Assembly: GCA_903923925.1 (NCBI GenBank)
Contig: CAIXZF010000035.1
Coordinates: 496,001 to 560,000 of the forward strand
DNA from: an uncultured Bacteroidales bacterium
GTDB lineage: Bacteria > Bacteroidota > Bacteroidia > Bacteroidales > CAIXZF01
Length of the DNA stretch: 64,000 bases
Direction: 5' to 3'
In this document: positions 36,263 through 45,379 of the stretch, one piece after another
Layout: every line of letters begins with the position of its first letter
Numbering within the stretch: position 1 is the first letter of the stretch
The notes under the pieces: model-generated
Told to the model about the DNA's origin: nothing
What the model saw: only the letters and a program-made list of their open reading frames with translations
The model's database searches: none
Program-made: the position numbers and the translations under genes

Positions 36263-37600
36263 ATGGACGTAGAAAAATTTATGCTCGAACTTGAGCGGAA
36301 ACACCCGGGGGAAATGGAGTATCTTCAGGCAGTAAGGGAAGTCCTTGAATCTATCGAGGAAATTTATAACGAAAATCCGCAGTTCGATTCTGCAAAGATT
36401 ATTGAACGTTTGGTTGAGCCTGACAGGATTCTCATGTTTAAAGTGCCATGGGTAGATGACAATGGCCAGGTGCATGTTAACCTGGGCTACAGAGTTCAGT
36501 TTAATAACGTTATCGGACCTTACAAAGGTGGCTTACGTTTCCACCCGAGCGTTAATCTCAGTATCCTGAAATTCCTTGGATTCGAACAAATCTTTAAAAA
36601 CAGCTTGACTACATTACCTATGGGTGGTGCAAAAGGTGGTTCAGATTTTGATCCAAAGGGTAAATCAAATGCAGAAATTATGCGTTTCTGTCAGGCTTTT
36701 ATGCTTGAATTATGGAAAATTATTGGACCTGAAACTGATGTTCCTGCTGGTGATATTGGTGTTGGAGGAAGAGAAATCGGTTTCATGTATGGTATGTATA
36801 AAAAACTTGCCAGCGAAAATACAGGTGTATTAACTGGAAAAGGTCTGAATTGGGGTGGTAGTTTAATTCGCCCTGAGGCTACAGGGTTTGGCGCAGTTTA
36901 TTTTGCTGAGGAGATGCTTAAAACCAGGAATACTTCTTTCCAGGGAAAAACTGTTGCAATCAGCGGTTTTGGAAATGTTGCCTGGGGAGCTGCCACTAAG
37001 GCTAACGAATTAGGTGCAAAGGTTGTAACAATTTCAGGCCCTGATGGTTATATTTATGATCCAGATGGAATATCAGGAGAAAAGATTAACTACCTCCTCG
37101 AACTAAGAGCTTCAAATCAAGACATAGTTAAACCGTATTCATATGAATTTCCAAGTGCTCAGTTTGTGCAGGGAAAACGTCCATGGGAAGTTAAATGTGA
37201 TATTGCGTTGCCCTGTGCTACTCAGAATGAACTTGATAAGGACGACGCATTAAATCTTGTTAAAAACGGTTGTTTCTGTGTTGCCGAAGGTGCAAACATG
37301 CCTAGCACTCCAGGCGCAATTGAAGTTTTCCTTGAATCAAAAACTCTTTTTGCCCCAGGCAAAGCTGTTAATGCCGGAGGAGTAGCTACTTCTGGTTTGG
37401 AGATGGCGCAAAATGCTATGAAAATGAACTGGCCAATGGAAGAGGTCGACCAACGTTTACACCAGATCATGAAAAGTATCCATGGCTCTTGTGCAAAATA
37501 TGGTACTGATTCTGAAGGTTATATAAATTACGTTAAAGGTGCAAACATTGCAGGTTTCCTTAAAGTTGCCAATGCAATGCTTGATCAGGGCGTGATTTAA
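36263..37600 (+). CDS. gdhA: NADP-type glutamate dehydrogenase
   Basis: The protein has 445 residues, the normal size for the hexameric class I enzyme. It catalyses reductive amination of 2-oxoglutarate to glutamate. The substrate-binding segment PYKGGLRF (Lys 88), the catalytic PMGGAKGGSDFDPKGKS (Lys 124) and PAGDIGVGGREIG (Asp 164) are complete. The Rossmann motif GFGNVA is at 235-240; the acidic residue favouring NAD is not evident after the second strand (TISGPDG), which fits NADP use. A strong hairpin follows the stop. In this neighbourhood it is the main ammonia-assimilation gene; it diverges from the Nramp gene. Confidence 0.95.
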   Translation: MDVEKFMLELERKHPGEMEYLQAVREVLESIEEIYNENPQFDSAKIIERLVEPDRILMFKVPWVDDNGQVHVNLGYRVQFNNVIGPYKGGLRFHPSVNLSILKFLGFEQIFKNSLTTLPMGGAKGGSDFDPKGKSNAEIMRFCQAFMLELWKIIGPETDVPAGDIGVGGREIGFMYGMYKKLASENTGVLTGKGLNWGGSLIRPEATGFGAVYFAEEMLKTRNTSFQGKTVAISGFGNVAWGAATKANELGAKVVTISGPDGYIYDPDGISGEKINYLLELRASNQDIVKPYSYEFPSAQFVQGKRPWEVKCDIALPCATQNELDKDDALNLVKNGCFCVAEGANMPSTPGAIEVFLESKTLFAPGKAVNAGGVATSGLEMAQNAMKMNWPMEEVDQRLHQIMKSIHGSCAKYGTDSEGYINYVKGANIAGFLKVANAMLDQGVI

Positions 37601-37614
37601 TCCGACAATTTATT

Positions 37615-37678
37615 AAAAAACGCGCATGGGTTTGTTTTGAGGGTTATGCCCTCAAAATACTGCTCATCCGCGTTTTTT
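37615..37678 (+). terminator. Compound hairpin terminator after gdhA
   Basis: The inner hairpin is TTTTGAGGG (37635-37643), loop TTATG, CCCTCAAAA (37649-37657). It sits inside an outer stem of AAAAAACGCG (37615-37624) with CGCGTTTTTT (37669-37678), so the T-run closes it. The base-paired A and T tracts would let it act on both strands. Confidence 0.8.
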
Positions 37679-37683
37679 TAATG

Positions 37684-37714
37684 TTTGAAAAATACCAAAA
37701 ATCAACTATGTTTG
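37684..37714 (+). promoter_or_regulatory. Promoter of ferritin-like gene 2
   Basis: TTTG (37684-37687) and TATGTTTG (37707-37714) are separated by 19 bases, a full Bacteroidetes promoter. It starts just after the gdhA terminator and lies 26 bases before the ATG at 37741, so it fixes that start and rules out the in-frame ATG at 37681. Confidence 0.75.
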
Positions 37715-37740
37715 TGAGCCTAAATGAAACAAGAATTTAT

Positions 37741-38196
37741 ATGGAAGAGTTTAAAAATATTAATGATGTATTGGACTTTGCAATACAGAGTGAACAGGAT
37801 GCTGTTGATTTCTACACAACCCTAAGTAACTCATCTACAAATACTGAAATGGCTGACATCTTCCGCCAATTTGCCAAAGAAGAAATGGGACACAAAGCCA
37901 GGTTAACCAGAATTAAAGAGCAGGGAATTTTCAATATCCAAATTGAAAATGTTCCTAATTTAAAAATTGCTGAATTTCTGGTTGAATTAAAAGCTACTCC
38001 CGGAATGAGCTACCAGGATGCCCTGATACTTGCCATGCATAGGGAAAAGGCTGCTTTTAAGTTGTATTTGAAACTGGCCGACAATGCTCCTGATCCTAAT
38101 TTAAGAGAAGTTTTCTATGGTCTTGCCCTTGAAGAATCAAAACATAAACTTCGATTCGAACTTGAATACGACGAATTTATTCTCAAGGAGAATTAG
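37741..38196 (+). CDS. Ferritin-like diiron protein 2
   Basis: The protein has 151 residues from the ATG at 37741. It shows the same two half-sites as ferritin-like protein 1: Glu 18, Glu 48 and His 51 (KEEMGH), then Glu 102, Glu 132 and His 135 (EESKH). It lacks a rubredoxin domain. The two proteins are related but clearly diverged, so this is an old duplication or a separate acquisition. The role is probably peroxide detoxification or iron handling. It has its own promoter after the gdhA terminator and is therefore not co-transcribed with gdhA by default. Confidence 0.8.
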   Translation: MEEFKNINDVLDFAIQSEQDAVDFYTTLSNSSTNTEMADIFRQFAKEEMGHKARLTRIKEQGIFNIQIENVPNLKIAEFLVELKATPGMSYQDALILAMHREKAAFKLYLKLADNAPDPNLREVFYGLALEESKHKLRFELEYDEFILKEN

Positions 38197-38253
38197 GAAT
38201 GGTTTTCGCCAGCCCTGAATAATAAATAGCAGCCTTTTTTTGAAGTATTGATT

Positions 38254-40407
38254 TTACCTCAAAATTGTAAGAGTTCCGTCATATTTATACTCGCCACTAC
38301 GCTTACCTGTTCTCAGTAAGTAATAATATGTCCCATTCGGAAAATCCTTTCCATTCCAGTCGTTCAGGTATGGTGATGCCTCGTAGACTTTCTTTCCCCA
38401 ACGATTGTAAACGATCAAACTATTTTTAGGAAGATATTGAAGATTTGTTATAACGAAATTATCATTTTTTCCATCCCCGTTCGGTGTAATAATATTTGGA
38501 ATAGTTAATTGTTCCATTGGTGTTATAGTAACAGGTTTTGAGATAGAATCTTTACATCCTTTATCCGACATAACCCACAGCCAGACATTAAATGTTCCGG
38601 TTTCTGTAAAAGTATAGGAAGGACTTGGTTCATTCGAATTTCCTTCGATTGAATCGCTGAAACTCCAGAGGAAATTTGTACAATTTGCTGAACTTAGATT
38701 TGTAAAAGTAATCAGTGACTCGTCGATTGAAACACTATCAGGTGTCGCGGTAAAATCCGCCGTTGGCAATGGAAATACTTTGATAAGGTTATCCACTGTA
38801 TAATTCTTTGAACAGCCTTCTGGCGTAGTTGCCGCAATATATACTGTATAAGCTGGAATATTCGGATCGTAATGAAAAGTATGCAGAGGATTTTTTGCGG
38901 TATCAGATGTACCATCACCAAATGTCCAGTACCAGTTGCTGATAGTATTCGGAGTAGTAATGTTTGTAAATTGCACCACCAACGAATCACAGCCCTCATA
39001 AATCTCTGGTTTAAAACTGATCATTGGATTTAAATTATAAGTAACATGCACGGAATCTGTAGCAACAGAGCAACGTGTACTATCTTTAACCACTACCGTA
39101 TAAACCGTATTTTGATTCATAGTAGCTAATGGATTAACAGAGTGAGGATTACTCAGTGTTTGTATAGGTGACCATTGTATCCCATAAGGAGGTGCACCTC
39201 CGGTTGGATTAATGTTCAGTTGCACTGCAGACTCACAAACAGCAGTATCATTGCTTGCCGTCATTGTAATATTTACGTAGTCGTAAATAGGAATTATTAT
39301 TGTTGTGTCTGTTAGCGTACAAATTGATGTTCGTATTTTAACTTCAACTGTTTCAACTCCTTCCGGAATTCCATCGTATGCTGGTACTATTGATAAATTT
39401 CCTGCAACATGAAATGGAAGTATCATAACAGTACTGTCAATCGGATTATAATTACCAAGAGTAAAGTCTGTATTCCAAATAGCAGTACCTGTCATTATGT
39501 TATGAATTTTAACATACTGAGTATCAGCTTTAGCAAAAGGCAAGGTAAATTTAACTGCTGCATTACGACATCCTTCAATTGCTATAGGAGCTGTCATAAA
39601 TGGATTTCCAGGGCTGCTGTAAACAGTATTAACATTTAATGAAGTACTCGTAAAACTGTTTTCTTCAAGGAATACACCAGAATCATAAGCCTGGTCACTT
39701 ACATCAGCAATTGCAAGTTTAATATGATAGGTTTGGCATGGAATTACTGCGTGCCAGGCAGTTAAAACTGTTGTAAATCCATCATACTGCACTGTAAGTC
39801 CACCTGTGTTTGAAATATAATACTGTGTATTGATATTCTGGTTTACATTGTTAATAGCTACTGCGGTAGATGTATTTGGAATAAGAGCAATATTTACTGC
39901 ATTATTCGTAAAAGGTCCAGTAATCCCGGGACCGCTCACAAAAAATCCGAAAACATCATTAAAACTCGTCCCGACAAATTCAGGATATTCTTCAGAGGCA
40001 AAAACATACCTGAATCTTATAGTATCGGACTGTGGAATAAAATCAAATGCAAGTACACAGCAATTTTGTACAGTACCTGTTGCAATTGCCTGCAAATCTG
40101 GATCTATATTAGGCCAGTTATTTGATGCCGTAGCAGATGTGGAATTATTTGGACCCGGAGCAATATTTATATCCCCTGAAGTCAACAATACACCACTGTT
40201 AAGTCCTATATTTGAGTTACTTACGAATGTTCCAGCAGCAAGCGGAGCACCATTATAGGTTATGTTGCTGGTAGTAACTCCTTGTCCAACCAAAACATCC
40301 TGAACCCACTGGGTTGGTGTTAAAGAACTACTTACAAGCAACTGTGCCTGGCAATAACCTGAAACAATTAGCAGTAAGATGATTGCTGAAAATCGTAAAT
40401 TCTTCAT
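38254..40407 (-). CDS. T9SS type B secreted protein with choice-of-anchor L domain and PKD domain
   Basis: The protein has 717 residues. I chose the ATG at 40407 because the signal peptide (MKNLRFSAIILLLIVSGYCQAQ) begins there; 15 extra upstream residues are hydrophilic. The choice-of-anchor L domain follows, with VGQGVTTSNITYNG near residue 38 and FASEEYPEFVG near 135. After it come two beta-sandwich segments, PKD-like domains (FGDGTSDTAKNPLHTF around residue 530) and a complete type B sorting domain (IPNIITPNGDGKNDNF, DRWG-like YNRWGKKVYE, NDWNGKDFPNGTYYYLL). Such proteins are exported by T9SS and tethered or released. The choice-of-anchor L domain has no assigned ligand. Confidence 0.88.
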   Translation of the reverse strand: MKNLRFSAIILLLIVSGYCQAQLLVSSSLTPTQWVQDVLVGQGVTTSNITYNGAPLAAGTFVSNSNIGLNSGVLLTSGDINIAPGPNNSTSATASNNWPNIDPDLQAIATGTVQNCCVLAFDFIPQSDTIRFRYVFASEEYPEFVGTSFNDVFGFFVSGPGITGPFTNNAVNIALIPNTSTAVAINNVNQNINTQYYISNTGGLTVQYDGFTTVLTAWHAVIPCQTYHIKLAIADVSDQAYDSGVFLEENSFTSTSLNVNTVYSSPGNPFMTAPIAIEGCRNAAVKFTLPFAKADTQYVKIHNIMTGTAIWNTDFTLGNYNPIDSTVMILPFHVAGNLSIVPAYDGIPEGVETVEVKIRTSICTLTDTTIIIPIYDYVNITMTASNDTAVCESAVQLNINPTGGAPPYGIQWSPIQTLSNPHSVNPLATMNQNTVYTVVVKDSTRCSVATDSVHVTYNLNPMISFKPEIYEGCDSLVVQFTNITTPNTISNWYWTFGDGTSDTAKNPLHTFHYDPNIPAYTVYIAATTPEGCSKNYTVDNLIKVFPLPTADFTATPDSVSIDESLITFTNLSSANCTNFLWSFSDSIEGNSNEPSPSYTFTETGTFNVWLWVMSDKGCKDSISKPVTITPMEQLTIPNIITPNGDGKNDNFVITNLQYLPKNSLIVYNRWGKKVYEASPYLNDWNGKDFPNGTYYYLLRTGKRSGEYKYDGTLTILR

Positions 40408-40456
40408 AATTAATAGGATGTGGTGTAAATGGTAAATTCGTATTGTAAACAAACGC

Positions 40457-40464
40457 CAAATTTA
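40457..40464 (-). promoter_or_regulatory. -7 promoter element of the anchor-L gene
   Basis: On the minus strand TAAATTTG is a perfect TAnnTTTG match 49 bases before the ATG at 40407. It lies between that ATG and the 15-residue longer alternative, supporting the shorter protein. Confidence 0.45.
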
Positions 40465-40560
40465 TAAATAAAACAACAAATCTAGCATTTTGTTAGACCC
40501 AATTAAAAGACAAATTTAACGTTAAAAAGTTGCATGGGTTTTTGTTACTGTTGAAATCTT

Positions 40561-40568
40561 TACCTTTG
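40561..40568 (+). promoter_or_regulatory. -7 promoter element of the BatA-domain gene
   Basis: TACCTTTG matches TAnnTTTG, with TTTG 16 bases upstream (40541-40544). It is 70 bases before the ATG at 40639 and just before a GTG at 40582 that I reject as the start. Confidence 0.5.
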
Positions 40569-40638
40569 TCCGCTGTTTCCGGTGGTTTCCGGACTAATTT
40601 ATGCAGCGTTTCATTATATTAGAAGTAGAATTTTAATT

Positions 40639-42684
40639 ATGAATTTTGTTAACCCTCTATTTCTGTTTGGTCTTTCTGCAATCGCAGTTCCGATTGTAAT
40701 TCATCTTTTTAATTTCCGGAGATTTAAAAAGGTTTATTTTACAAATGTCCGCTTTATTGAGGAACTTCAGCAGCAAACTCAAAAGCAATCTAAATTAAAG
40801 CATCTGATAATTTTAACACTTCGGATCCTTGCAATAATCTGTTTGGTATTAGCGTTTGCTCAGCCCTATATTCCTTTGACTGACAGTAAAATAAATCTCG
40901 AGGCAAAATGTGCAGTGAGTGTATTTGTCGACAATTCCTTTAGCATGGAGGCAAGATCTTCAAGGGGAATGCTTTTGGAAGAAGCAAAAAATCGGGCGTT
41001 GGAAATTGCTTCTGCATACAAACCTTCAGACGTTTTTCAACTTCTGACTAATGATTTTGAGGGCCGTCATCAGCGTTTTGTTTCTCGCGACGAGTTTGTA
41101 GATCTGGTAAATGAAGTTAAAATTTCGCCGGCTTCAAAGAAAATTACTGAAATACAAATCCGACAGGATGACCTTCTGAAAAATTCTGGATCAGCTAACC
41201 ATATGGCTTATTTAGTTTCTGATTTTCAACTGAGTATGGCAAATGTGCCTGAACTGAAACAGGATTCTGGAGTTACTCGTTTTCTTATTCCTCTTTCCGC
41301 AAATCAGGTAAATAATCTTTACATAGATAGCTGCTGGTTCGAATCACCAGTTACTCAGCTTAACCAGCAATGTAAACTCTTTGCCCGCGTAAAGAATGCT
41401 TCAAATACTGATTTTGAAAAAATTCCAGTAAAACTGATGATTAACGGTACACAAAGAGCAGTTACCAGTTTCGACTGCAAAGGTGAGGCATCTGTTGAGA
41501 TAAGCCTTTCATACACAAATTCATCTACCGGAATACAGTTTGGTTCTCTCGAAATAACGGATTACCCGATTACGTACGACGACATCTTCTATTTTTCTTA
41601 CAGGGTTCTTGATAAATTACCGATAATTTCAATAAACGAACAGGCTGAAAATATTTATCTAAATGCTTTATTCGGCAAGGATTCGTCGTTTAATTATTCA
41701 AATTCAAATATCAAAGGTCTTGATTATGCAGCACTTGCATCCCATAATCTGATTATCCTGAATGGCGTTAACTCAGTTTCTTCGGGCCTTACTCAAGAAT
41801 TAAAAAAATTCCTCGACAATGGCGGAAGTATTATAATATATCCACCAGAAAAAATGGATGTGATGATGTATTCCGGTTTTCTGGCCAACCTCGGAAGTGT
41901 GACTTTTGGTGCACTTGATACTGTTTCTACCCGGGTTTCAGGTTTGGATCCAACGCAGGAGATTTACAAAGGAGTTTTTGAGAAAATTCCGGAAAACATT
42001 GATTTACCAATAGTTAATGATCACTACTCATTGTTGCTTTCTTCCAAATCTGGTGTTGAAACCCTGCTAAAGCTCGAAAATGCTGATCCTTACCTTACCC
42101 TGCAGCATTTAGGGAATGGTAAATTGTATATGTTTACAACTCCTTTGAATTCAAGCTATACAAACTTCGGAAAACATGCCTTATTTGTCCCAACTCTCTA
42201 CCAAATTGCACTCTTAAGCCAATTTCAGGAAAAACTGTACTATACGATTAGTTCAGATGAGCCAATTATTTACAAAGATGCGCAGATAAAAGGCGAAGAT
42301 GTATTAAAAATTACCAGGAAACAGGGTGGAGTTGAATTTATTCCTGAAATAAGACCTGTTAACGGGCAGGTTAATATTTTTGTTCATGACCAGGTAAAAG
42401 AATCAGGTAACTATTCGCTTCTAAATGAAAAGGAAGAAGTTATGGGGCTGGGATTCAATTACAACCGTCAGGAGTCAGCACTTAACTTCAGAAAATCCGG
42501 AGAATTACTGGAGGATATTAAAAAATCCGGCCTCAAGAATTATTTCATTCTCGACACAAAAGAAAAACCGCTTTCAATGGCTATAACTGCTTTTAGCAAA
42601 GGCGTGCGTTATTGGAAACTCTTTATTATACTTGCACTGCTTTTTGTTGCCGCGGAGGTAGCCCTGCTACGGTTCTGGAATTAA
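40639..42684 (+). CDS. BatA-domain membrane protein with von Willebrand A-like region
   Basis: The protein has 681 residues. The N-terminus MNFVNPLFLFGLSAIAVPIVIH is the standard BatA (aerotolerance-related) two-helix opening, which sets this start. A second helix lies near residues 55-75. A vWA-like fold begins with VSVFVDNSFSME (about residues 90-105), where DxSxS supplies metal-ion-site residues. A glutamine-amidotransferase-like segment (LIILNGVNSVSSGL) is near 370. A single helix closes the protein (LFIILALLFVAAEVALL). It is anchored in the inner membrane with a periplasmic body. The Bat operon has been linked to oxygen or envelope stress, though the exact role is unsettled. It lies 12 bases before parC. 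Confidence 0.82.
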   Translation: MNFVNPLFLFGLSAIAVPIVIHLFNFRRFKKVYFTNVRFIEELQQQTQKQSKLKHLIILTLRILAIICLVLAFAQPYIPLTDSKINLEAKCAVSVFVDNSFSMEARSSRGMLLEEAKNRALEIASAYKPSDVFQLLTNDFEGRHQRFVSRDEFVDLVNEVKISPASKKITEIQIRQDDLLKNSGSANHMAYLVSDFQLSMANVPELKQDSGVTRFLIPLSANQVNNLYIDSCWFESPVTQLNQQCKLFARVKNASNTDFEKIPVKLMINGTQRAVTSFDCKGEASVEISLSYTNSSTGIQFGSLEITDYPITYDDIFYFSYRVLDKLPIISINEQAENIYLNALFGKDSSFNYSNSNIKGLDYAALASHNLIILNGVNSVSSGLTQELKKFLDNGGSIIIYPPEKMDVMMYSGFLANLGSVTFGALDTVSTRVSGLDPTQEIYKGVFEKIPENIDLPIVNDHYSLLLSSKSGVETLLKLENADPYLTLQHLGNGKLYMFTTPLNSSYTNFGKHALFVPTLYQIALLSQFQEKLYYTISSDEPIIYKDAQIKGEDVLKITRKQGGVEFIPEIRPVNGQVNIFVHDQVKESGNYSLLNEKEEVMGLGFNYNRQESALNFRKSGELLEDIKKSGLKNYFILDTKEKPLSMAITAFSKGVRYWKLFIILALLFVAAEVALLRFWN

Positions 42685-42696
42685 GCCGGATTTGAA

Positions 42697-45342
42697 ATGG
42701 AAGAAGAATTTATTGACGCTATCGGAGAACCTGAAGACGAATCCACAACTGGAGATGTTGGTGGTGTTGAAATTCAGAAAAGTGTTCACCTTTCTGGTAT
42801 GTACCAGAACTGGTTTCTTGATTATGCCTCATACGTAATACTCGAACGTGCAGTTCCTGATATTGTTGATGGGTTAAAACCTGTTCAGCGACGACTTCTT
42901 CATTCGATGAAAGAGTTAGACGATGGAAGGTACAACAAGGTCGCAAATATAATTGGCCATACTATGAAGTATCATCCGCACGGAGATGCTTCGATTGGTG
43001 ATGCCCTCGTGCAAATGGGGCAGAAGGAACTGGTAATTGATGCTCAGGGAAACTGGGGGAATATTCTAACCGGCGACAGTGCTGCAGCTCCCAGGTACAT
43101 TGAAGCGCGATTGTCAAAGTTTTCTCTTGAAGTAGTTTTTAACCCCAAAACGACCACCTGGAAATTAAGTTACGATGGAAGGAATAAGGAGCCAATAACG
43201 CTTCCGGTTAAGTTTCCCCTTTTACTTGCACATGGATCAGAAGGAATTGCTGTAGGCCTGGCATCAAAGATTCTACCCCATAATTTTCTTGAAATTATTG
43301 ATGCCTGTATCGACAGGATGAACGGAATTATAACTCCTATTTTTCCCGATTTCCTTACCGGTGGTGCTGTGGATGTATCAAGGTATAACGACGGACTCAG
43401 AGGTGGACGTTTAAGAATTCGGGCAAAAATTAGTCAGCTCGATAAAAAAACACTGGTAATAAGTGAATTGCCTTTTGGATGTACAACAACGAGTTTGATT
43501 GATTCAATTCTTGTTGCCAACGAAAAAGGGAAAATAAAAATCCGGAAAATAGATGATAACACTTCCGATACTGTTGAAATTTTAGTTCATCTTCTTGCAG
43601 GAGTGTCACCTGATACAACAATTGATGCATTATACGCATTCACAGATTGTGAAATCACGGTAGCTCCAAACTCCTGTGTTATTGATAATGGAAGGCCTCG
43701 TTTTGCCGGTGTGAGCGAGATATTAGCCACAAACTGTGACAACATTGTTGAACTGCTCAGGCGTGAACTCGAAATTAAAAAAGCTGAACTTCTGGAACAC
43801 TGGCACTTTTCTTCGCTCGAAAAAATATTTATTGAGAAGAAAATATATCGCAATATTGAAGAATGTGAAACTTGGGAGGCTGTTTTAGAATCTATTGATC
43901 AGGGACTTGAGCCTTATAAGAAGCAGTTTTACCGGACAATTACCCAGGATGATATTATCCGTTTAACGGAGATTAAAATCAAGCGGATCTCAAAATTCGA
44001 TTCTTTTAAAGCTGATGACCTGATCCGGAAAATTGAGGAAGATATAAAGCAGATTGAACTCTATCTTGCCAACCTTATCGGGTATGCCATCGATTATATG
44101 AAGATGCTCAGAGAAAAATTCGGTAAGGGAAAGGAACGCAGAACAGAAATCAGAAGTTTTGATACTATTGAAGCCACAATGGTTGCAGCAATAAACCAGA
44201 AACTTTACGTTAACAAATTAGAGGGCTTTGCAGGAACAGGTCTGAAAAAAGATGAATTTGTTTGTGACTGTTCTGATATTGATGACATTATTGTTTTCAG
44301 GGAAAATGGAACTGTTATTGTCAGTAAAGTAAGTGATAAAACGTTTATAGGCGAAAATGTCATCCATATTGCTGTTTTTAAAAAGAACGATGAACGCACT
44401 ATTTATAATGTTGTTTATCAGGATGGTAAAAGAGGCAATGTAATGGTAAAACGTTTTGCTGTTGTTGGGGTTACCCGCGATAAAGAATATAACATTACAA
44501 AAGGAACTGCTGATTCTAAGGTTATGTATTTTAGTGCAAATCCGAATGGAGAGGCAGAAGTTCTGAATGTTATTCTTCGTCCAAAACCAAAACTGAGACG
44601 TCTGAATGTTGATTTCGATTTCAGCACTATATCAATAAAGAACAGGAATTCAATCGGTAATATTTTATCCAGAAATCCTGTAAGAAAAATCCTCAAAAAG
44701 GAAGAAGGCATTTCAACACTTGGTGCCAGGGATATATGGTGGGACGATGTTGTTAGAAGATTAAATGCAGAAGGCCGTGGAAGTAGAATCGGAGCATTTG
44801 AAGGAGATGCTAAAATTGTTACCATCTATAAATCAGGGTGCTACAGATTTACTAATTTCGATCTAACCAATCATTTTGAAGAAGACTTGCTGATAATTGA
44901 AAAATTTAATCCCCAGAAAGTTATTACTGCAATTTATATTGAATCGGAAACCGGACTGCATTATGTGAAACGTTTCCAGGTTGAACCGGCTGATAAAAAA
45001 GTTGATTTTGTGGGTGAGGAGGAAGGAAATAAACTGATTCATGTTTGGACTTCCAGTTTCCCCTTTGTAGAATATATATATGAAAAGAAAAAAACAGGAG
45101 AGAGAATCAATGTTAATCAGGAACTTGTAGAGTTTATTGGTGTTAAAAGTTATAAAGCAAAGGGAAAACGTTTAAGTGATCATGAAATTGTTGATTTGAT
45201 CACCTCTCAGCTTCCTGAGCCAGAACCTGAACCGGAAGTACAGCATGAAGTTGTAGCAGAGCTGCCAGCACCTATTACATTCAATAACGATGATGATGAT
45301 CGCCCGGAGGGTACACCAATCCAGATGACACTTGATTTCTAA
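42697..45342 (+). CDS. parC: DNA topoisomerase IV subunit A
   Basis: The protein has 881 residues. It is the DNA-breaking subunit that, with ParE, decatenates daughter chromosomes. The 5Y-CAP domain starts GLKPVQRRLLHSM, and the catalytic Arg-Tyr pair is at 133-134 (APRYIEARL). The quinolone-binding helix reads HPHGDASIGDALVQM (residues 93-107): Asp 102 matches GyrA Asp 87, but Ala 98 stands where GyrA Ser 83 is. The C-terminal part is a beta-pinwheel with an acidic tail. The Bacteroidota-type opening (VHLSGMYQNWFLDYASYVIL) and length distinguish it from GyrA. parE is not in the window. Confidence 0.92.
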   Translation: MEEEFIDAIGEPEDESTTGDVGGVEIQKSVHLSGMYQNWFLDYASYVILERAVPDIVDGLKPVQRRLLHSMKELDDGRYNKVANIIGHTMKYHPHGDASIGDALVQMGQKELVIDAQGNWGNILTGDSAAAPRYIEARLSKFSLEVVFNPKTTTWKLSYDGRNKEPITLPVKFPLLLAHGSEGIAVGLASKILPHNFLEIIDACIDRMNGIITPIFPDFLTGGAVDVSRYNDGLRGGRLRIRAKISQLDKKTLVISELPFGCTTTSLIDSILVANEKGKIKIRKIDDNTSDTVEILVHLLAGVSPDTTIDALYAFTDCEITVAPNSCVIDNGRPRFAGVSEILATNCDNIVELLRRELEIKKAELLEHWHFSSLEKIFIEKKIYRNIEECETWEAVLESIDQGLEPYKKQFYRTITQDDIIRLTEIKIKRISKFDSFKADDLIRKIEEDIKQIELYLANLIGYAIDYMKMLREKFGKGKERRTEIRSFDTIEATMVAAINQKLYVNKLEGFAGTGLKKDEFVCDCSDIDDIIVFRENGTVIVSKVSDKTFIGENVIHIAVFKKNDERTIYNVVYQDGKRGNVMVKRFAVVGVTRDKEYNITKGTADSKVMYFSANPNGEAEVLNVILRPKPKLRRLNVDFDFSTISIKNRNSIGNILSRNPVRKILKKEEGISTLGARDIWWDDVVRRLNAEGRGSRIGAFEGDAKIVTIYKSGCYRFTNFDLTNHFEEDLLIIEKFNPQKVITAIYIESETGLHYVKRFQVEPADKKVDFVGEEEGNKLIHVWTSSFPFVEYIYEKKKTGERINVNQELVEFIGVKSYKAKGKRLSDHEIVDLITSQLPEPEPEPEVQHEVVAELPAPITFNNDDDDRPEGTPIQMTLDF

Positions 45343-45379
45343 GTTAACCGACTTCTTCATTCTAAAGATAAATCCGAAT

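Noticed and set aside
37681-37740. Extended start of ferritin-like gene 2 at 37681
   Set aside because: It is upstream of the promoter at 37684-37714, which places transcription start after it.
42697-45342. DNA gyrase subunit A
   Set aside because: The Bacteroidota-specific opening and length, and C-terminal region, fit topoisomerase IV subunit A better.
45332-45379. Longer flavodiiron frame starting at TTG 45332
   Set aside because: It lies within the end of parC and lacks family residues; MNDTQILELT is the natural start.
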